This document shows positions 54,439 to 62,875 of a DNA stretch of 64,000 bases, one piece after another; position 1 is the first letter of the stretch, and each line of letters begins with the position of its first letter. The stretch is taken from contig CBDDAF010000003.1 in the NCBI GenBank assembly GCA_965224815.1, positions 1,860,001 through 1,924,000 of the forward strand. The letters are read 5' to 3'. A program made the translations under genes and the position numbers. This DNA is from CAYPEL01 sp036479985 (GTDB lineage Bacteria; Pseudomonadota; Gammaproteobacteria; DSM-19610). Below the pieces are notes generated by a model. That model had not been told where the DNA came from. It did not search any database and saw only the letters and a program-made list of their open reading frames with translations.

Positions 54439-54476
54439 GCAATTTTTCTATAGGCTAGCTAACCAATTAGAAAACA

Positions 54477-55052
54477 TCAATCGCGATACTTAAAACCCGA
54501 TCGTGGTAGAAATGGCTCGACCTGATAGTGATCCCGTAAGGTAGCATAAGCTACCCGACTGCCCGTATCCGCCCACAATTCGCTTGCCTGCAAGACTGTC
54601 AACGCCGGATTGCCATTCAACGTGCGTATGGCATGCAGCACATCCATCACTGCAACAAAGGCGCGGGCGAGACTGGCATAAAGTTGTTCGCTTTTACGAT
54701 CGACCAACCCAGCTAGTTGGTCATAGGCCGAGCGGCCTAAATTGACATAGTAACTGACTTTAACCAGACGGCGTTCCGCCAGTTGTGGGAACAACCCCGA
54801 AAATAATAAACACTGGTCACCCATATCGCGCAACTTGCCACAGTGTGCGGAAGATTTACCGCCCGTAGCTTCTATATAATCCAGCGCCATAATGCGCTCG
54901 ACCAGCTGCGGCTGATCCGCAAAACGCATCAACAAAAATACCAGATAGGATTCCAGTGCTTCATCCAATTGCTGATCGCAAGCGGTCTGAGCTTCGTTAA
55001 CCAGAGCGTGCCATTGCGCAACTTCGGTCGGATGCAATACCAGTGATGTCAT
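54477..55052 (-). CDS. Unrecognised helical protein
   Basis: 191 residues from Met 55052, preceded by GAGGAA at good spacing; the upstream 46 codons of the longer frame are translated repeat. No signal peptide or membrane helix. Predicted largely alpha-helical, with LESYLVFLLMRFADQP and YYVNLGRSAYDQLAG the most distinctive parts. I do not recognise it. Divergent from glyQ and separated from it by a long inverted repeat. Confidence 0.75.
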   Translation of the reverse strand: MTSLVLHPTEVAQWHALVNEAQTACDQQLDEALESYLVFLLMRFADQPQLVERIMALDYIEATGGKSSAHCGKLRDMGDQCLLFSGLFPQLAERRLVKVSYYVNLGRSAYDQLAGLVDRKSEQLYASLARAFVAVMDVLHAIRTLNGNPALTVLQASELWADTGSRVAYATLRDHYQVEPFLPRSGFKYRD

Positions 55053-55080
55053 ATTTTCCTCACTTGGTCTATAAATCTTA

Positions 55081-55214
55081 AGGAGACTCTGATTAATGCA
55101 GGGTGTTCTCAACCAATGGGCCGCTGTAAATACGTCCCTGTAAGCTTGACGTCCGCATCCCTGCGGCCGACACCCATTGATTGAGAACACCCTGCATTAA
55201 TCAGAGCTTCCCTT
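55081..55214. repeat. Long inverted-repeat element, family A, copy 2
   Basis: Arms of about 41 bases, centre 55121-55172. Read on the other strand, the centre matches that of 52851-52902 at 48 of 52 positions. The arms differ from those of copy 1 (TGCAGGGTGTTCTCAA against TTCAGGATACCATCAA) yet pair with each other almost perfectly. Occupies much of the 316-base gap before glyQ; the remaining 154 bases hold no gene. Confidence 0.9.
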
Positions 55215-55368
55215 AGCTTATCGGCGTTGCCGCCTGTGGCTTGACGCACTCTATAAAGTTTGAGCAGGATAATTACGTGAAATTTCCCGATCATCGGCCT
55301 TACATAGAGGCAACTCCAAGTTATACTGCGCAAATTGGATTATTTATTAAAGAATTAGAAGGTCTAAC

Positions 55369-56292
55369 GTGTCATCAACTCCTGCCGCAGAAGCGGCCAA
55401 AACCTTTCAGGGCATGATCCTTGCGCTACAGAATTACTGGTCCACGCAAGGTTGTTTGCTGTTACAACCACTGGATATGGAAGTCGGTGCTGGCACCTTC
55501 CACCCAGCCACATTTCTACGGTCAATTGGTCCTGAACCCTGGCGCGCGGCTTATGTTCAGCCATCGCGGCGTCCAACGGATGGTCGTTACGGTGAGAACC
55601 CGAACCGCTTACAACATTACTATCAATTCCAGGTGCTGCTAAAACCCAATCCGGACAATATCCAGGATTTGTATCTGGATTCACTGCGCGAGCTGGGCAT
55701 TGATCCGCTGGTTCACGATATTCGCTTCGTCGAAGATAACTGGGAATCACCCACCCTCGGTGCCTGGGGGCTTGGTTGGGAAATCTGGTTGAACGGTATG
55801 GAAGTCACCCAGTTCACCTATTTCCAACAGGTCGGTGGTCTTGATTGCAAACCGGTCAGCGGCGAAATCACCTATGGCCTGGAACGTATCGCCATGTACC
55901 TGCAAGGTGTAGAAAGCGTTTTTGATCTGATCTGGGCCGAAGGACCGGAAGGCGTGGTCACTTACGGTGATGTGTTTCATCAGAACGAAGTGGAAATGTC
56001 GGCTTACAATTTCGAACACGCCAACACGGATGAGCTGTTTAAATTTTTCGATCATTGCGAGACAGAAAGCCAACAACAAATCGAAAACGGCTTGCCACTA
56101 CCCGCTTACGAGTTAATGCTGAAAGCTTCGCATGCTTTTAATTTACTCGATGCACGCAACGCAATATCCGTGACCGAACGCCAGCGTTTTATTTTACGTG
56201 TGCGCGCCCTGTCACGCGCCGTGGCTGAAGCCTACTATCAACGCCGTGAATCACTCGGTTTCCCTCTTCTGAAGACCGGCGGTGATGTATGA
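55369..56292 (+). CDS. glyQ: Glycyl-tRNA synthetase alpha subunit
   Basis: Catalytic subunit of the alpha2beta2 enzyme. 307 residues from GTG. FQGMILALQNYWSTQGC, QPLDMEVGAGTFHP, YVQPSRRPTDGRYGENPNRL and FTYFQQVGGLDC match the family along its length. Overlaps glyS by 4 bases. Near-origin gene order with gyrB and recF as in Pseudomonas. Confidence 0.98.
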   Translation: MSSTPAAEAAKTFQGMILALQNYWSTQGCLLLQPLDMEVGAGTFHPATFLRSIGPEPWRAAYVQPSRRPTDGRYGENPNRLQHYYQFQVLLKPNPDNIQDLYLDSLRELGIDPLVHDIRFVEDNWESPTLGAWGLGWEIWLNGMEVTQFTYFQQVGGLDCKPVSGEITYGLERIAMYLQGVESVFDLIWAEGPEGVVTYGDVFHQNEVEMSAYNFEHANTDELFKFFDHCETESQQQIENGLPLPAYELMLKASHAFNLLDARNAISVTERQRFILRVRALSRAVAEAYYQRRESLGFPLLKTGGDV

Positions 56293-58364
56293 GTGACAAA
56301 CCTGACTTATTGATTGAAATTGGTACTGAAGAATTACCGCCCAAAGCATTGGCCAAGTTATCCAGGGCGTTTGAACAAGGCATACATAAAGGTCTCCAGG
56401 ATGCGTCACTGGCCCCCGGCTCAATTAAACGCTTTGCTACGCCGCGCCGCCTGGCCTTGCTGTTAACCCAGGTGCCTGCTGCACAGAAAGATCAGGAAAC
56501 ACTTAAACGCGGCCCGGCATTAGAGGCCGCCTTTGGTGAAGACGGTTGTCCTACAAAAGCCGCTCAGGGGTTTGCCCGCTCCTGCGGTGTTGAAGTAGAG
56601 GCCCTGGAAAAACTGGAAACGGATAAAGGTACCTGGCTGGTCTATAAACTGTTTGAAAAGGGCCGCACACTGCAAGCGCTCTTACCGGATATCGTTCGCA
56701 AGGCATTAGCCGGACTCCCCATCCCCAAACGCATGCGCTGGGGCAGCAGTAGCGTAGAATTCGTCCGCCCGGTGCATTGGGTTGTGTTGCTCTACGGTGA
56801 TGCGGTCATCAAAGCGAATATTCTCGGTGTCGATGCCGACCGCTATACACGTGGACATCGTTTCCATCACCCTGAACCTATCTATATCTCGGAACCCGCC
56901 GCCTATGCACCGCTACTCGAAACCGAAGGGCATGTACTGGCCGATCATGCTGCCAGATGCTCTGCTATAAAAGCTCAGGTCATTGAGCAAGCCAAACTGA
57001 TCAACGGTAACGCTGTCATTGATGATGACTTGCTGGATGAAGTCACCGCGCTCGTAGAATGGCCGGTCGCACTATCGGGCATGTTTGATAAGACTTTTCT
57101 TGACGTACCCACTGAAGCGCTGATTTCCAGCATGCAAGACCACCAGAAATATTTTCCGGTTAAAGACGATCAGGGTAAGTTACTGCCACATTTTATTACT
57201 GTGGCGAATATTGAAAGCTCCGACCTGAATCAGGTACGTACCGGGAATGAACGGGTCATTCGGCCACGTCTTGCAGACGCCAAGTTTTTCTGGGATCAGG
57301 ATCTAAAACAAAAACTCGCTGATCGTGCCGATGGTTTACGCAACATGGTATTCCAGAAAAAACTCGGCACGCTCTATGACAAGCAACAACGTCTGGCTAA
57401 GTTGGCTACCGGAATCAGTGGTGAAATAGGTGGCAACCCGGTCTGGGCACAACGCGCGGCTGAATTATGTAAATGTGACTTATTATCGCAAATGGTTTAC
57501 GAATTCCCGGAGCTGCAAGGCGTCATGGGCCGCTATTACGCACAACACGATGGCGAACCAGATGAAATTGCCCAGGCGATTGAAGAACATTATTGGCCGG
57601 CTTATGCAGGTGATAAATTACCCGCAACAAAAACCGGCCAGGCCTTAGCACTTGCCGACCGTATTGATACCCTGACAGGCATATTTGCTATCGGTCAGCA
57701 ACCTACGGGAGCCAAAGACCCGTTTGGTTTACGCCGCTCTGCACTCGGCGTGGTACGGATACTTATCGAGCAAGAGATTGATTTAGATCTGGAAATTCTA
57801 ATAAACAAGGCGGCTATAAATCTAGATTCGACTCTAAAATCTGATAATGTAGTACCTGCTGTGTTTGATTACATCATGGAGCGGCTACGTGCCTATTATT
57901 CGGAACAAGGTGTAGCCATTGATCAGTTTGAGGCCGTTCTGGCACGTCGTCCAACCCGGCCTCTGGATTTTCATCACCGTATAGAAGCCTGCAAATCCTT
58001 TCACGAAATGCCGGAAGCGATCAGTCTCGCCGCCGCCAACAAACGTATCCGCAATATCCTGCGTAAAGCAAAAGACCCAATACCTGAACACTATGAACGC
58101 AGCCGTTTACAAGAAGCACCCGAGCTTCAACTCGCCGATACTCTCGACAATATGACTCAACAGGTCACGCCTCTTTTTGACAAAGGTGATTACAACGCTG
58201 CGCTGAAAAAACTGGCTGCCCTGCGCGATCCCGTCGATGACTTTTTTGATCAGGTGATGGTTATGGCCGACGACAAGGATTTACGTATCAATCGTCTGGC
58301 ACTCCTGCAATCCATGAACAATCTGTTTTTGCGCGTTGCCGATTTTTCCCACTGGCAAAGTTAA
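56289..58364 (+). CDS. glyS: Glycyl-tRNA synthetase beta subunit
   Basis: 691 residues, normal length; tRNA-binding subunit. LLIEIGTEELPPKAL at the N-terminus, MRWG, HHPEPI, HQKYFPV, NGERVIRPRLADAKFFWDQD and the C-terminal anticodon-binding part (ADFSHW end) are typical. Confidence 0.98.
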   Translation: MSDKPDLLIEIGTEELPPKALAKLSRAFEQGIHKGLQDASLAPGSIKRFATPRRLALLLTQVPAAQKDQETLKRGPALEAAFGEDGCPTKAAQGFARSCGVEVEALEKLETDKGTWLVYKLFEKGRTLQALLPDIVRKALAGLPIPKRMRWGSSSVEFVRPVHWVVLLYGDAVIKANILGVDADRYTRGHRFHHPEPIYISEPAAYAPLLETEGHVLADHAARCSAIKAQVIEQAKLINGNAVIDDDLLDEVTALVEWPVALSGMFDKTFLDVPTEALISSMQDHQKYFPVKDDQGKLLPHFITVANIESSDLNQVRTGNERVIRPRLADAKFFWDQDLKQKLADRADGLRNMVFQKKLGTLYDKQQRLAKLATGISGEIGGNPVWAQRAAELCKCDLLSQMVYEFPELQGVMGRYYAQHDGEPDEIAQAIEEHYWPAYAGDKLPATKTGQALALADRIDTLTGIFAIGQQPTGAKDPFGLRRSALGVVRILIEQEIDLDLEILINKAAINLDSTLKSDNVVPAVFDYIMERLRAYYSEQGVAIDQFEAVLARRPTRPLDFHHRIEACKSFHEMPEAISLAAANKRIRNILRKAKDPIPEHYERSRLQEAPELQLADTLDNMTQQVTPLFDKGDYNAALKKLAALRDPVDDFFDQVMVMADDKDLRINRLALLQSMNNLFLRVADFSHWQS

Positions 58365-58381
58365 GCTTCCCAAGGCAAACC

Positions 58382-58717
58382 ATGACTGACCACAACTCCT
58401 ATCAGGCCATGCTCGATGCAGTGCAGGCTTTCCACGATAAACATGATTTTAAACGTACTGGCGGTGAAGACATGATGTACCGCGTGGCGCTCATGGCCGA
58501 GGAACTCGGAGAAATATCCTCCTGCGTCAGCAAAGGCAAGGAGCAGGAAAAACTTTCCGAGGAGGTTGCCGATCTGTTTATCCTGCTAGTAGGCACTGCA
58601 ATCTCCGCTGACTTTGATCTTAAAGACGCGTTCTGGGGGAAAATGGAAAAATTAATGAAACGCGAATCCCGCATGGTTAACGGCCGTATTCGTGTGTCTG
58701 AATTCCGGGATATGTGA
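58382..58717 (+). CDS. MazG-like nucleotide pyrophosphohydrolase
   Basis: 111 residues, single MazG-type all-alpha NTP pyrophosphohydrolase. The metal-binding acidic motifs EELGE (residues about 40-44) and EEVADLFILL (60-69) are present. Likely hydrolyses (d)NTPs to monophosphates; specificity unknown. Stands where gmhB lies in Pseudomonas, between glyS (17 bases) and plsC (4-base overlap). Confidence 0.88.
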   Translation: MTDHNSYQAMLDAVQAFHDKHDFKRTGGEDMMYRVALMAEELGEISSCVSKGKEQEKLSEEVADLFILLVGTAISADFDLKDAFWGKMEKLMKRESRMVNGRIRVSEFRDM

Positions 58718-59469
58718 ACCACGTGAGAAAACATAAAAATCCGCCAGTTGCCGTGCTTTATATTCGCTCAATCCTGTTCTTTACAGGTTTCATTGTGTCG
58801 ACTGTCGTACTTTCAATACTGTCGTTATTTACTTTGCCTTTCTCTTTTAGTACGCGTTACTGGTTTATATCGTTATGGACTTACTTCAATCTCTGGTGGC
58901 TGAAAATCACTTGCAAGCTGAGTTGCCATGTTGAAGGACTAGAAAATATCAGCATTAAGAACGGCATTGTTTTTTCCAAACACCAGTCCACCTGGGAAAC
59001 ACTGGCATTAAAACGATGGTTCAATCCAGAGTCCTGGGTTCTGAAAAAAGAATTACTCAATGTTCCCTTTTTTGGCTGGGCAACCCGGCTGATGGAACCC
59101 ATCGCACTGGATCGCAAGGCTGGCAGAAAAGCCGTGGATCAGTTAATCGAACAGGGCCGCGAACGTCTGGAACAGGGCCGCTGGGTGATGATCTTTCCGG
59201 AAGGTACACGCATACCCCCCGGTGAAAAGGGACGATACAAATTGGGAGGCGCAAAATTGGCTGAGGCAACCCGTTATCCAGTCATTCCTGTCGCGCATAA
59301 CTCAGGGGAATATTGGCCAAAGCAAGGCTTTATTAAATATCCCGGCGTAATCCAGGTTCGTATAGGTAAACCTATCGATACAGTTGATAAATCAGCACAG
59401 GATATTTTACAAGCAGCGGAAACCTGGATTGAGGAACAAATGAAAGAGATTTCAAACCTCGATCGCTGA
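58714..59469 (+). CDS. plsC: 1-acyl-glycerol-3-phosphate acyltransferase (PlsC family)
   Basis: 251 residues from GTG overlapping the previous stop. One membrane helix at about 17-43. Acyltransferase motif KHQSTWETL has Glu95 in place of the usual Asp (His90-x4-Glu), a known variant in proteobacterial family members; FPEGTR and the Pro-rich VIPVAHNSG follow. Adds the second acyl chain in phosphatidic acid synthesis. A counterpart is adjacent to gyrB in Pseudomonas. Confidence 0.93.
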   Translation: MNHVRKHKNPPVAVLYIRSILFFTGFIVSTVVLSILSLFTLPFSFSTRYWFISLWTYFNLWWLKITCKLSCHVEGLENISIKNGIVFSKHQSTWETLALKRWFNPESWVLKKELLNVPFFGWATRLMEPIALDRKAGRKAVDQLIEQGRERLEQGRWVMIFPEGTRIPPGEKGRYKLGGAKLAEATRYPVIPVAHNSGEYWPKQGFIKYPGVIQVRIGKPIDTVDKSAQDILQAAETWIEEQMKEISNLDR

Positions 59470-59504
59470 AGGATCTTAACAAGTATCCATCCATTAACAA
59501 TTAA

Positions 59505-59598
59505 CTCTCGCAAAAGCGCAAAGCACGCCAAGACAGACATTAATTGGTTATTAAAAACAATCAGCTAATATTTTGCGTGCTCTGCGTCTTTGCGAGAA
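59505..59598. repeat. Inverted repeat, CGCAAAG family, copy 3
   Basis: Left arm CTCTCGCAAAAGCGCAAAGC then ACGC, right arm its near complement (GCGTGCTCTGCGTCTTTGCG). The flank ATCCATCCATTAACAA resembles that at 18020. Lies 3' of plsC, convergent with fae, and could help end both transcripts. Confidence 0.8.
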
Positions 59599-59676
59599 AA
59601 ATACCAAGTTTATGGGCAGACACTAACTAACAGATAACAGCCTGTAGAAATGCCACGTCTTGTATTAACGCTTAGA

Positions 59677-59704
59677 GGTGTCCTGAATTAACCACAGCTT
59701 CCTT
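59677..59704. repeat. Half copy of the long inverted-repeat element, family A
   Basis: 28 bases matching the right terminus of the element at 52810-52943 at 26 positions (GTCCTGAATTAACCACAGCT, then TCCTT). No left arm. Its last bases provide the first two letters of the stop codon of the fae homologue (59703-59705). Confidence 0.8.
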
Positions 59705-60251
59705 AGATTTTGCCATCCAGGCCCATTTGATAATACTTGTGCGTAATCTCTTCCTGGTTTTCTAGCAACCAATCAATATCGGGTTCATTGTTCATTGCTT
59801 TGTGAATTGCGTTTGTGGTTGCCTTACGATGAATATCAAATAAAATCTTATGATCCAAATCATCCGCCTTGGATACCATCGGGTTGAGCCATACCGAAAC
59901 AATAATGCCGATATCGTTGACTTTATCTTTAGGTATATCACCTGCACGTACTGCATCAAGCACACCGTTAGCAATCGCAGCTTGCACTGTACCCATTAAT
60001 ATATTGGTATAACGTTCATCTTTTACTGTCACTTTGCTAACCATCAAAGTAGCAGGTCGCACTTGAATATCCGTATTCATGATCGCCAATACTCGCGTAT
60101 GGCCTTTTACCTGATCACCCATCAAGGTGGCAAATGCAGTGCCTACCGGGCCATCTAATTCTCCAATAACCACCTCTGGTTCCGCAGCTGTGCCTGGAGG
60201 CCCACCGGCTACCAGCGCTTCGCCAACCCGCATACCAATTCTTTTTGACAT
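59703..60251 (-). CDS. Formaldehyde-activating enzyme homologue lacking the catalytic His
   Basis: 182 residues of the Fae family, which condenses formaldehyde with tetrahydromethanopterin in methylotrophs. Alignable along its length: RVGEALV, VIGELDGPVGTAFATLM, HTRVLA, RPATLMVSKVT, VQAAIANGVLDAVRAG. The conserved acid/base His of Fae falls at Glu24 here (EPEVVIG), so true Fae chemistry is doubtful; it resembles the Fae2/Fae3-like paralogues. AGGA lies 8 bases upstream. No other tetrahydromethanopterin genes are in the window. The stop is formed partly by a repeat end. Confidence 0.85.
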   Translation of the reverse strand: MSKRIGMRVGEALVAGGPPGTAAEPEVVIGELDGPVGTAFATLMGDQVKGHTRVLAIMNTDIQVRPATLMVSKVTVKDERYTNILMGTVQAAIANGVLDAVRAGDIPKDKVNDIGIIVSVWLNPMVSKADDLDHKILFDIHRKATTNAIHKAMNNEPDIDWLLENQEEITHKYYQMGLDGKI

Positions 60252-60293
60252 GATTTTTCCTTTAATTATTAATAGATGCTCTAAAGTCTAGCC

Positions 60294-60361
60294 TGTAGGA
60301 GCGGCTTCAGCCGCGAAGAACAACACGCCCACCACCTTTCGCGGCTAAAGCCGCTCCTACA
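60294..60361. repeat. REP-type inverted repeat, copy 4
   Basis: Arms identical to those at 923-985 except one A in place of G in the right arm, with a 22-base loop. Lies between the gyrB stop and the start of the fae homologue, in the leader region of the latter and the trailer of the former. Confidence 0.9.
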
Positions 60362-60430
60362 CTATTTCGTATGGTTCACAATGAAAAATAAAACGAATTA
60401 TAAAGAAGTTCAGAAAATAAGGCCCAAAGT

Positions 60431-62848
60431 TTAAACATCCAGATTCGAAACCAGTAATGCGTTTCTCTCAATAAATTCACGCCGCGGTTCTACCTGGTCA
60501 CCCATCAATGTGGTGAAGATTTCATCGGCTGCAACCGCATCTTCGATTTTGACCTGCAATAAACGCCGACCTTCCTGATCCATGGTGGTTTCCCAAAGTT
60601 GATCAGGATTCATTTCACCCAGACCCTTGTAACGTTGTACATGTTGACCACGTTTAGCTTCTTCCATAAGCCAGTTAATGACTTGTTTAAAGCTACTGAC
60701 TTCCTGGGTTTTGTCACCGCGTTGTACAAATGCGTCATCGCTCAGCAAACCATCAAGTTGCTTACCCAGTTCAACCATGCGCCCGTATTCTGCACTGGAA
60801 AAGAAATCATCGTGCATATGTTGTTCGCTGGAAATGATGCCATGGGTTAGTTTACGCACAACCAGATTAAAGCCGTCGCTCTCAGCGTCAGCAGTAGTAA
60901 TCTCGTAACGCGCACCCGCAGTTTGATCTGCATTGATGCGTTGTTCCAACTCTGCACACCAGGCATTCACCTTGTCTTTATCAAACAGATCCGTTTCTGC
61001 GAGTCGCGGCAAATAAATAATTTTTTCCAGAACTTCCGCATTGTAACGGCGCGATAAACGTTCAATGGATGCCATGACCACCATGTATTGCTGGGTAAGT
61101 GATTCAAGGCCAGGCCCACTCAATGCAGGCGCGTCTTTAGTCACATAAAGACTGGCTTTATCCAGTGCAGCAGTCATTAGATAGTCACCTAATTCACTGT
61201 CATCTTTTACGTACCTTTCCTGCTTGCCTTTTTTAACTTTGTACAAGGGAGGTTGTGCAATATAAATATATCCGTTTTCGATTAATTCAGGCATCTGGCG
61301 ATAAAAAAACGTTAGCAGTAAAGTGCGAATATGTGATCCATCGACATCCGCATCCGTCATTATAATAATACGGTGATAACGAAGTTTTTCGATATTGAAT
61401 TCATCGCGCCCTATTCCGCAACCCAGCGCTGTAATGAGCGTGCCAACTTCAACAGATGAAAGCATTTTGTCGAAGCGGGCTTTTTCGACGTTGAGTATTT
61501 TGCCTTTCAATGGGAGGATCGCCTGATACTTACGATCCCGGCCCTGTTTGGCAGAGCCTCCCGCAGAATCACCCTCCACCAGGAACAGCTCGCTGAGCGC
61601 CGGATCGCGTTCCTGACAGTCGGCTAGTTTTCCGGGCAATCCAGCGATATCCAGCGCCCCCTTACGACGGGTCATTTCACGGGCTTTTCTTGCCGCTTCA
61701 CGGGCACAGGCCGCTTCTATGATTTTAGCCGTGATAGCTCTAGTTTCTTTAGGGTTTTCAAGGAGATAGCTTTCAAGCTTCTCTCCGACTGTGGACTCAA
61801 CAATACCTTTTACTTCTGAAGAAACCAGTTTTTCCTTCGTCTGTGACGAGAACTTTGGATCTGGCACCTTGACCGACAAAACGGCAGTTAGACCTTCTCG
61901 GGCATCATCACCCGTCGTCGAGATTTTAGCCTTTTTACTGATGCCTTCTTTTTCCATGTACTGATTCAGGGTTCGGGTCAACGCACCACGAAATCCGGCC
62001 AGGTGGGAACCACCATCGAGCTGTGGAATATTGTTGGTATAACAAAAAATATTTTCCTGGTAGGAATCATTCCACTGTAATGCGACTTCTACACCGACCC
62101 CGTCTTTCTCACCATTGATATAAATAACGGTGGGATGTAAAGGTGTTTTATTACGATTTAGATGTGCGACGAAAGCCTGGATGCCACCCTGATATTCAAA
62201 AATATCTTCTTTATCGGATCGTTCGTCGGTGAGACGAATTCTCACGCCAGAATTCAAAAATGATAGCTCCCTCAATCGTTTAGCGAGAATATCATAATGG
62301 TAATTAATATCAGTAAAGGTCTTTGCGCTGGGTTTAAATCGAACTTCAGTACCCGTTTCTTCCGTTTTTCCTATAACTTTCAGCGGACTGTCTGGCTCTC
62401 CATAATGGTATTCCTGAAAATGCACTTCACCATCACGGCGTATGGTCAAGCGTAAATATTCAGATAATGCATTGACGACGGAGATGCCAACACCGTGCAG
62501 GCCACCGGATACCTTGTAGGAATTATCATCGAATTTTCCACCGGCATGCAGCACAGTCATAATGACTTCAGCAGCTGAACGCCCTTCTTCTGGATGGATA
62601 TCAACAGGAATTCCTCGGCCATCATCTTTAATGGTTACAGAGTCATCACTGTGTAGAACGATTGATATTTCTGAGCAGTATTTCGCCAGCGCCTCATCGA
62701 TCGAATTATCCACTACCTCAAAGACCATGTGGTGCAATCCGGTACCGTCATCTGTATCGCCGATATACATTCCAGGACGTTTTCTGACCGCATCAAGGCC
62801 TTTTAAGACTTTGATATTAGATGAATCATAGGTCTTTTTATCTGACAT
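60431..62848 (-). CDS. gyrB: DNA gyrase subunit B
   Basis: 805 residues, like E. coli GyrB including the Gram-negative TOPRIM insert. ATPase domain with RKRPGMYIGDT, EVVDNSIDEAL, GGLHGVGISVVNAL; TOPRIM with EGDSAGGSAKQGRDR and MTDADVDGSHIRTLLLTF; C-terminal YKGLGEMNPDQLWETTM. Introduces negative supercoils with GyrA. 27 bases after recF in the same direction. Confidence 0.99.
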   Translation of the reverse strand: MSDKKTYDSSNIKVLKGLDAVRKRPGMYIGDTDDGTGLHHMVFEVVDNSIDEALAKYCSEISIVLHSDDSVTIKDDGRGIPVDIHPEEGRSAAEVIMTVLHAGGKFDDNSYKVSGGLHGVGISVVNALSEYLRLTIRRDGEVHFQEYHYGEPDSPLKVIGKTEETGTEVRFKPSAKTFTDINYHYDILAKRLRELSFLNSGVRIRLTDERSDKEDIFEYQGGIQAFVAHLNRNKTPLHPTVIYINGEKDGVGVEVALQWNDSYQENIFCYTNNIPQLDGGSHLAGFRGALTRTLNQYMEKEGISKKAKISTTGDDAREGLTAVLSVKVPDPKFSSQTKEKLVSSEVKGIVESTVGEKLESYLLENPKETRAITAKIIEAACAREAARKAREMTRRKGALDIAGLPGKLADCQERDPALSELFLVEGDSAGGSAKQGRDRKYQAILPLKGKILNVEKARFDKMLSSVEVGTLITALGCGIGRDEFNIEKLRYHRIIIMTDADVDGSHIRTLLLTFFYRQMPELIENGYIYIAQPPLYKVKKGKQERYVKDDSELGDYLMTAALDKASLYVTKDAPALSGPGLESLTQQYMVVMASIERLSRRYNAEVLEKIIYLPRLAETDLFDKDKVNAWCAELEQRINADQTAGARYEITTADAESDGFNLVVRKLTHGIISSEQHMHDDFFSSAEYGRMVELGKQLDGLLSDDAFVQRGDKTQEVSSFKQVINWLMEEAKRGQHVQRYKGLGEMNPDQLWETTMDQEGRRLLQVKIEDAVAADEIFTTLMGDQVEPRREFIERNALLVSNLDV

Positions 62849-62875
62849 ATTAGGGTTCCCAAAGTAAGCAGATCA

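Noticed and set aside
54218..54442. N-terminal extension of the PP-loop enzyme
   Set aside because: It translates the inverted repeat; the family begins with the hydrophobic strand before SGGLDS.
55053..55190. N-terminal extension of the helical protein at 54477
   Set aside because: Translated repeat; a good ribosome site precedes the Met at 55052.
55215..55368. GTG-initiated frame before glyQ
   Set aside because: It runs out of frame into glyQ with no ribosome site and no recognisable product.
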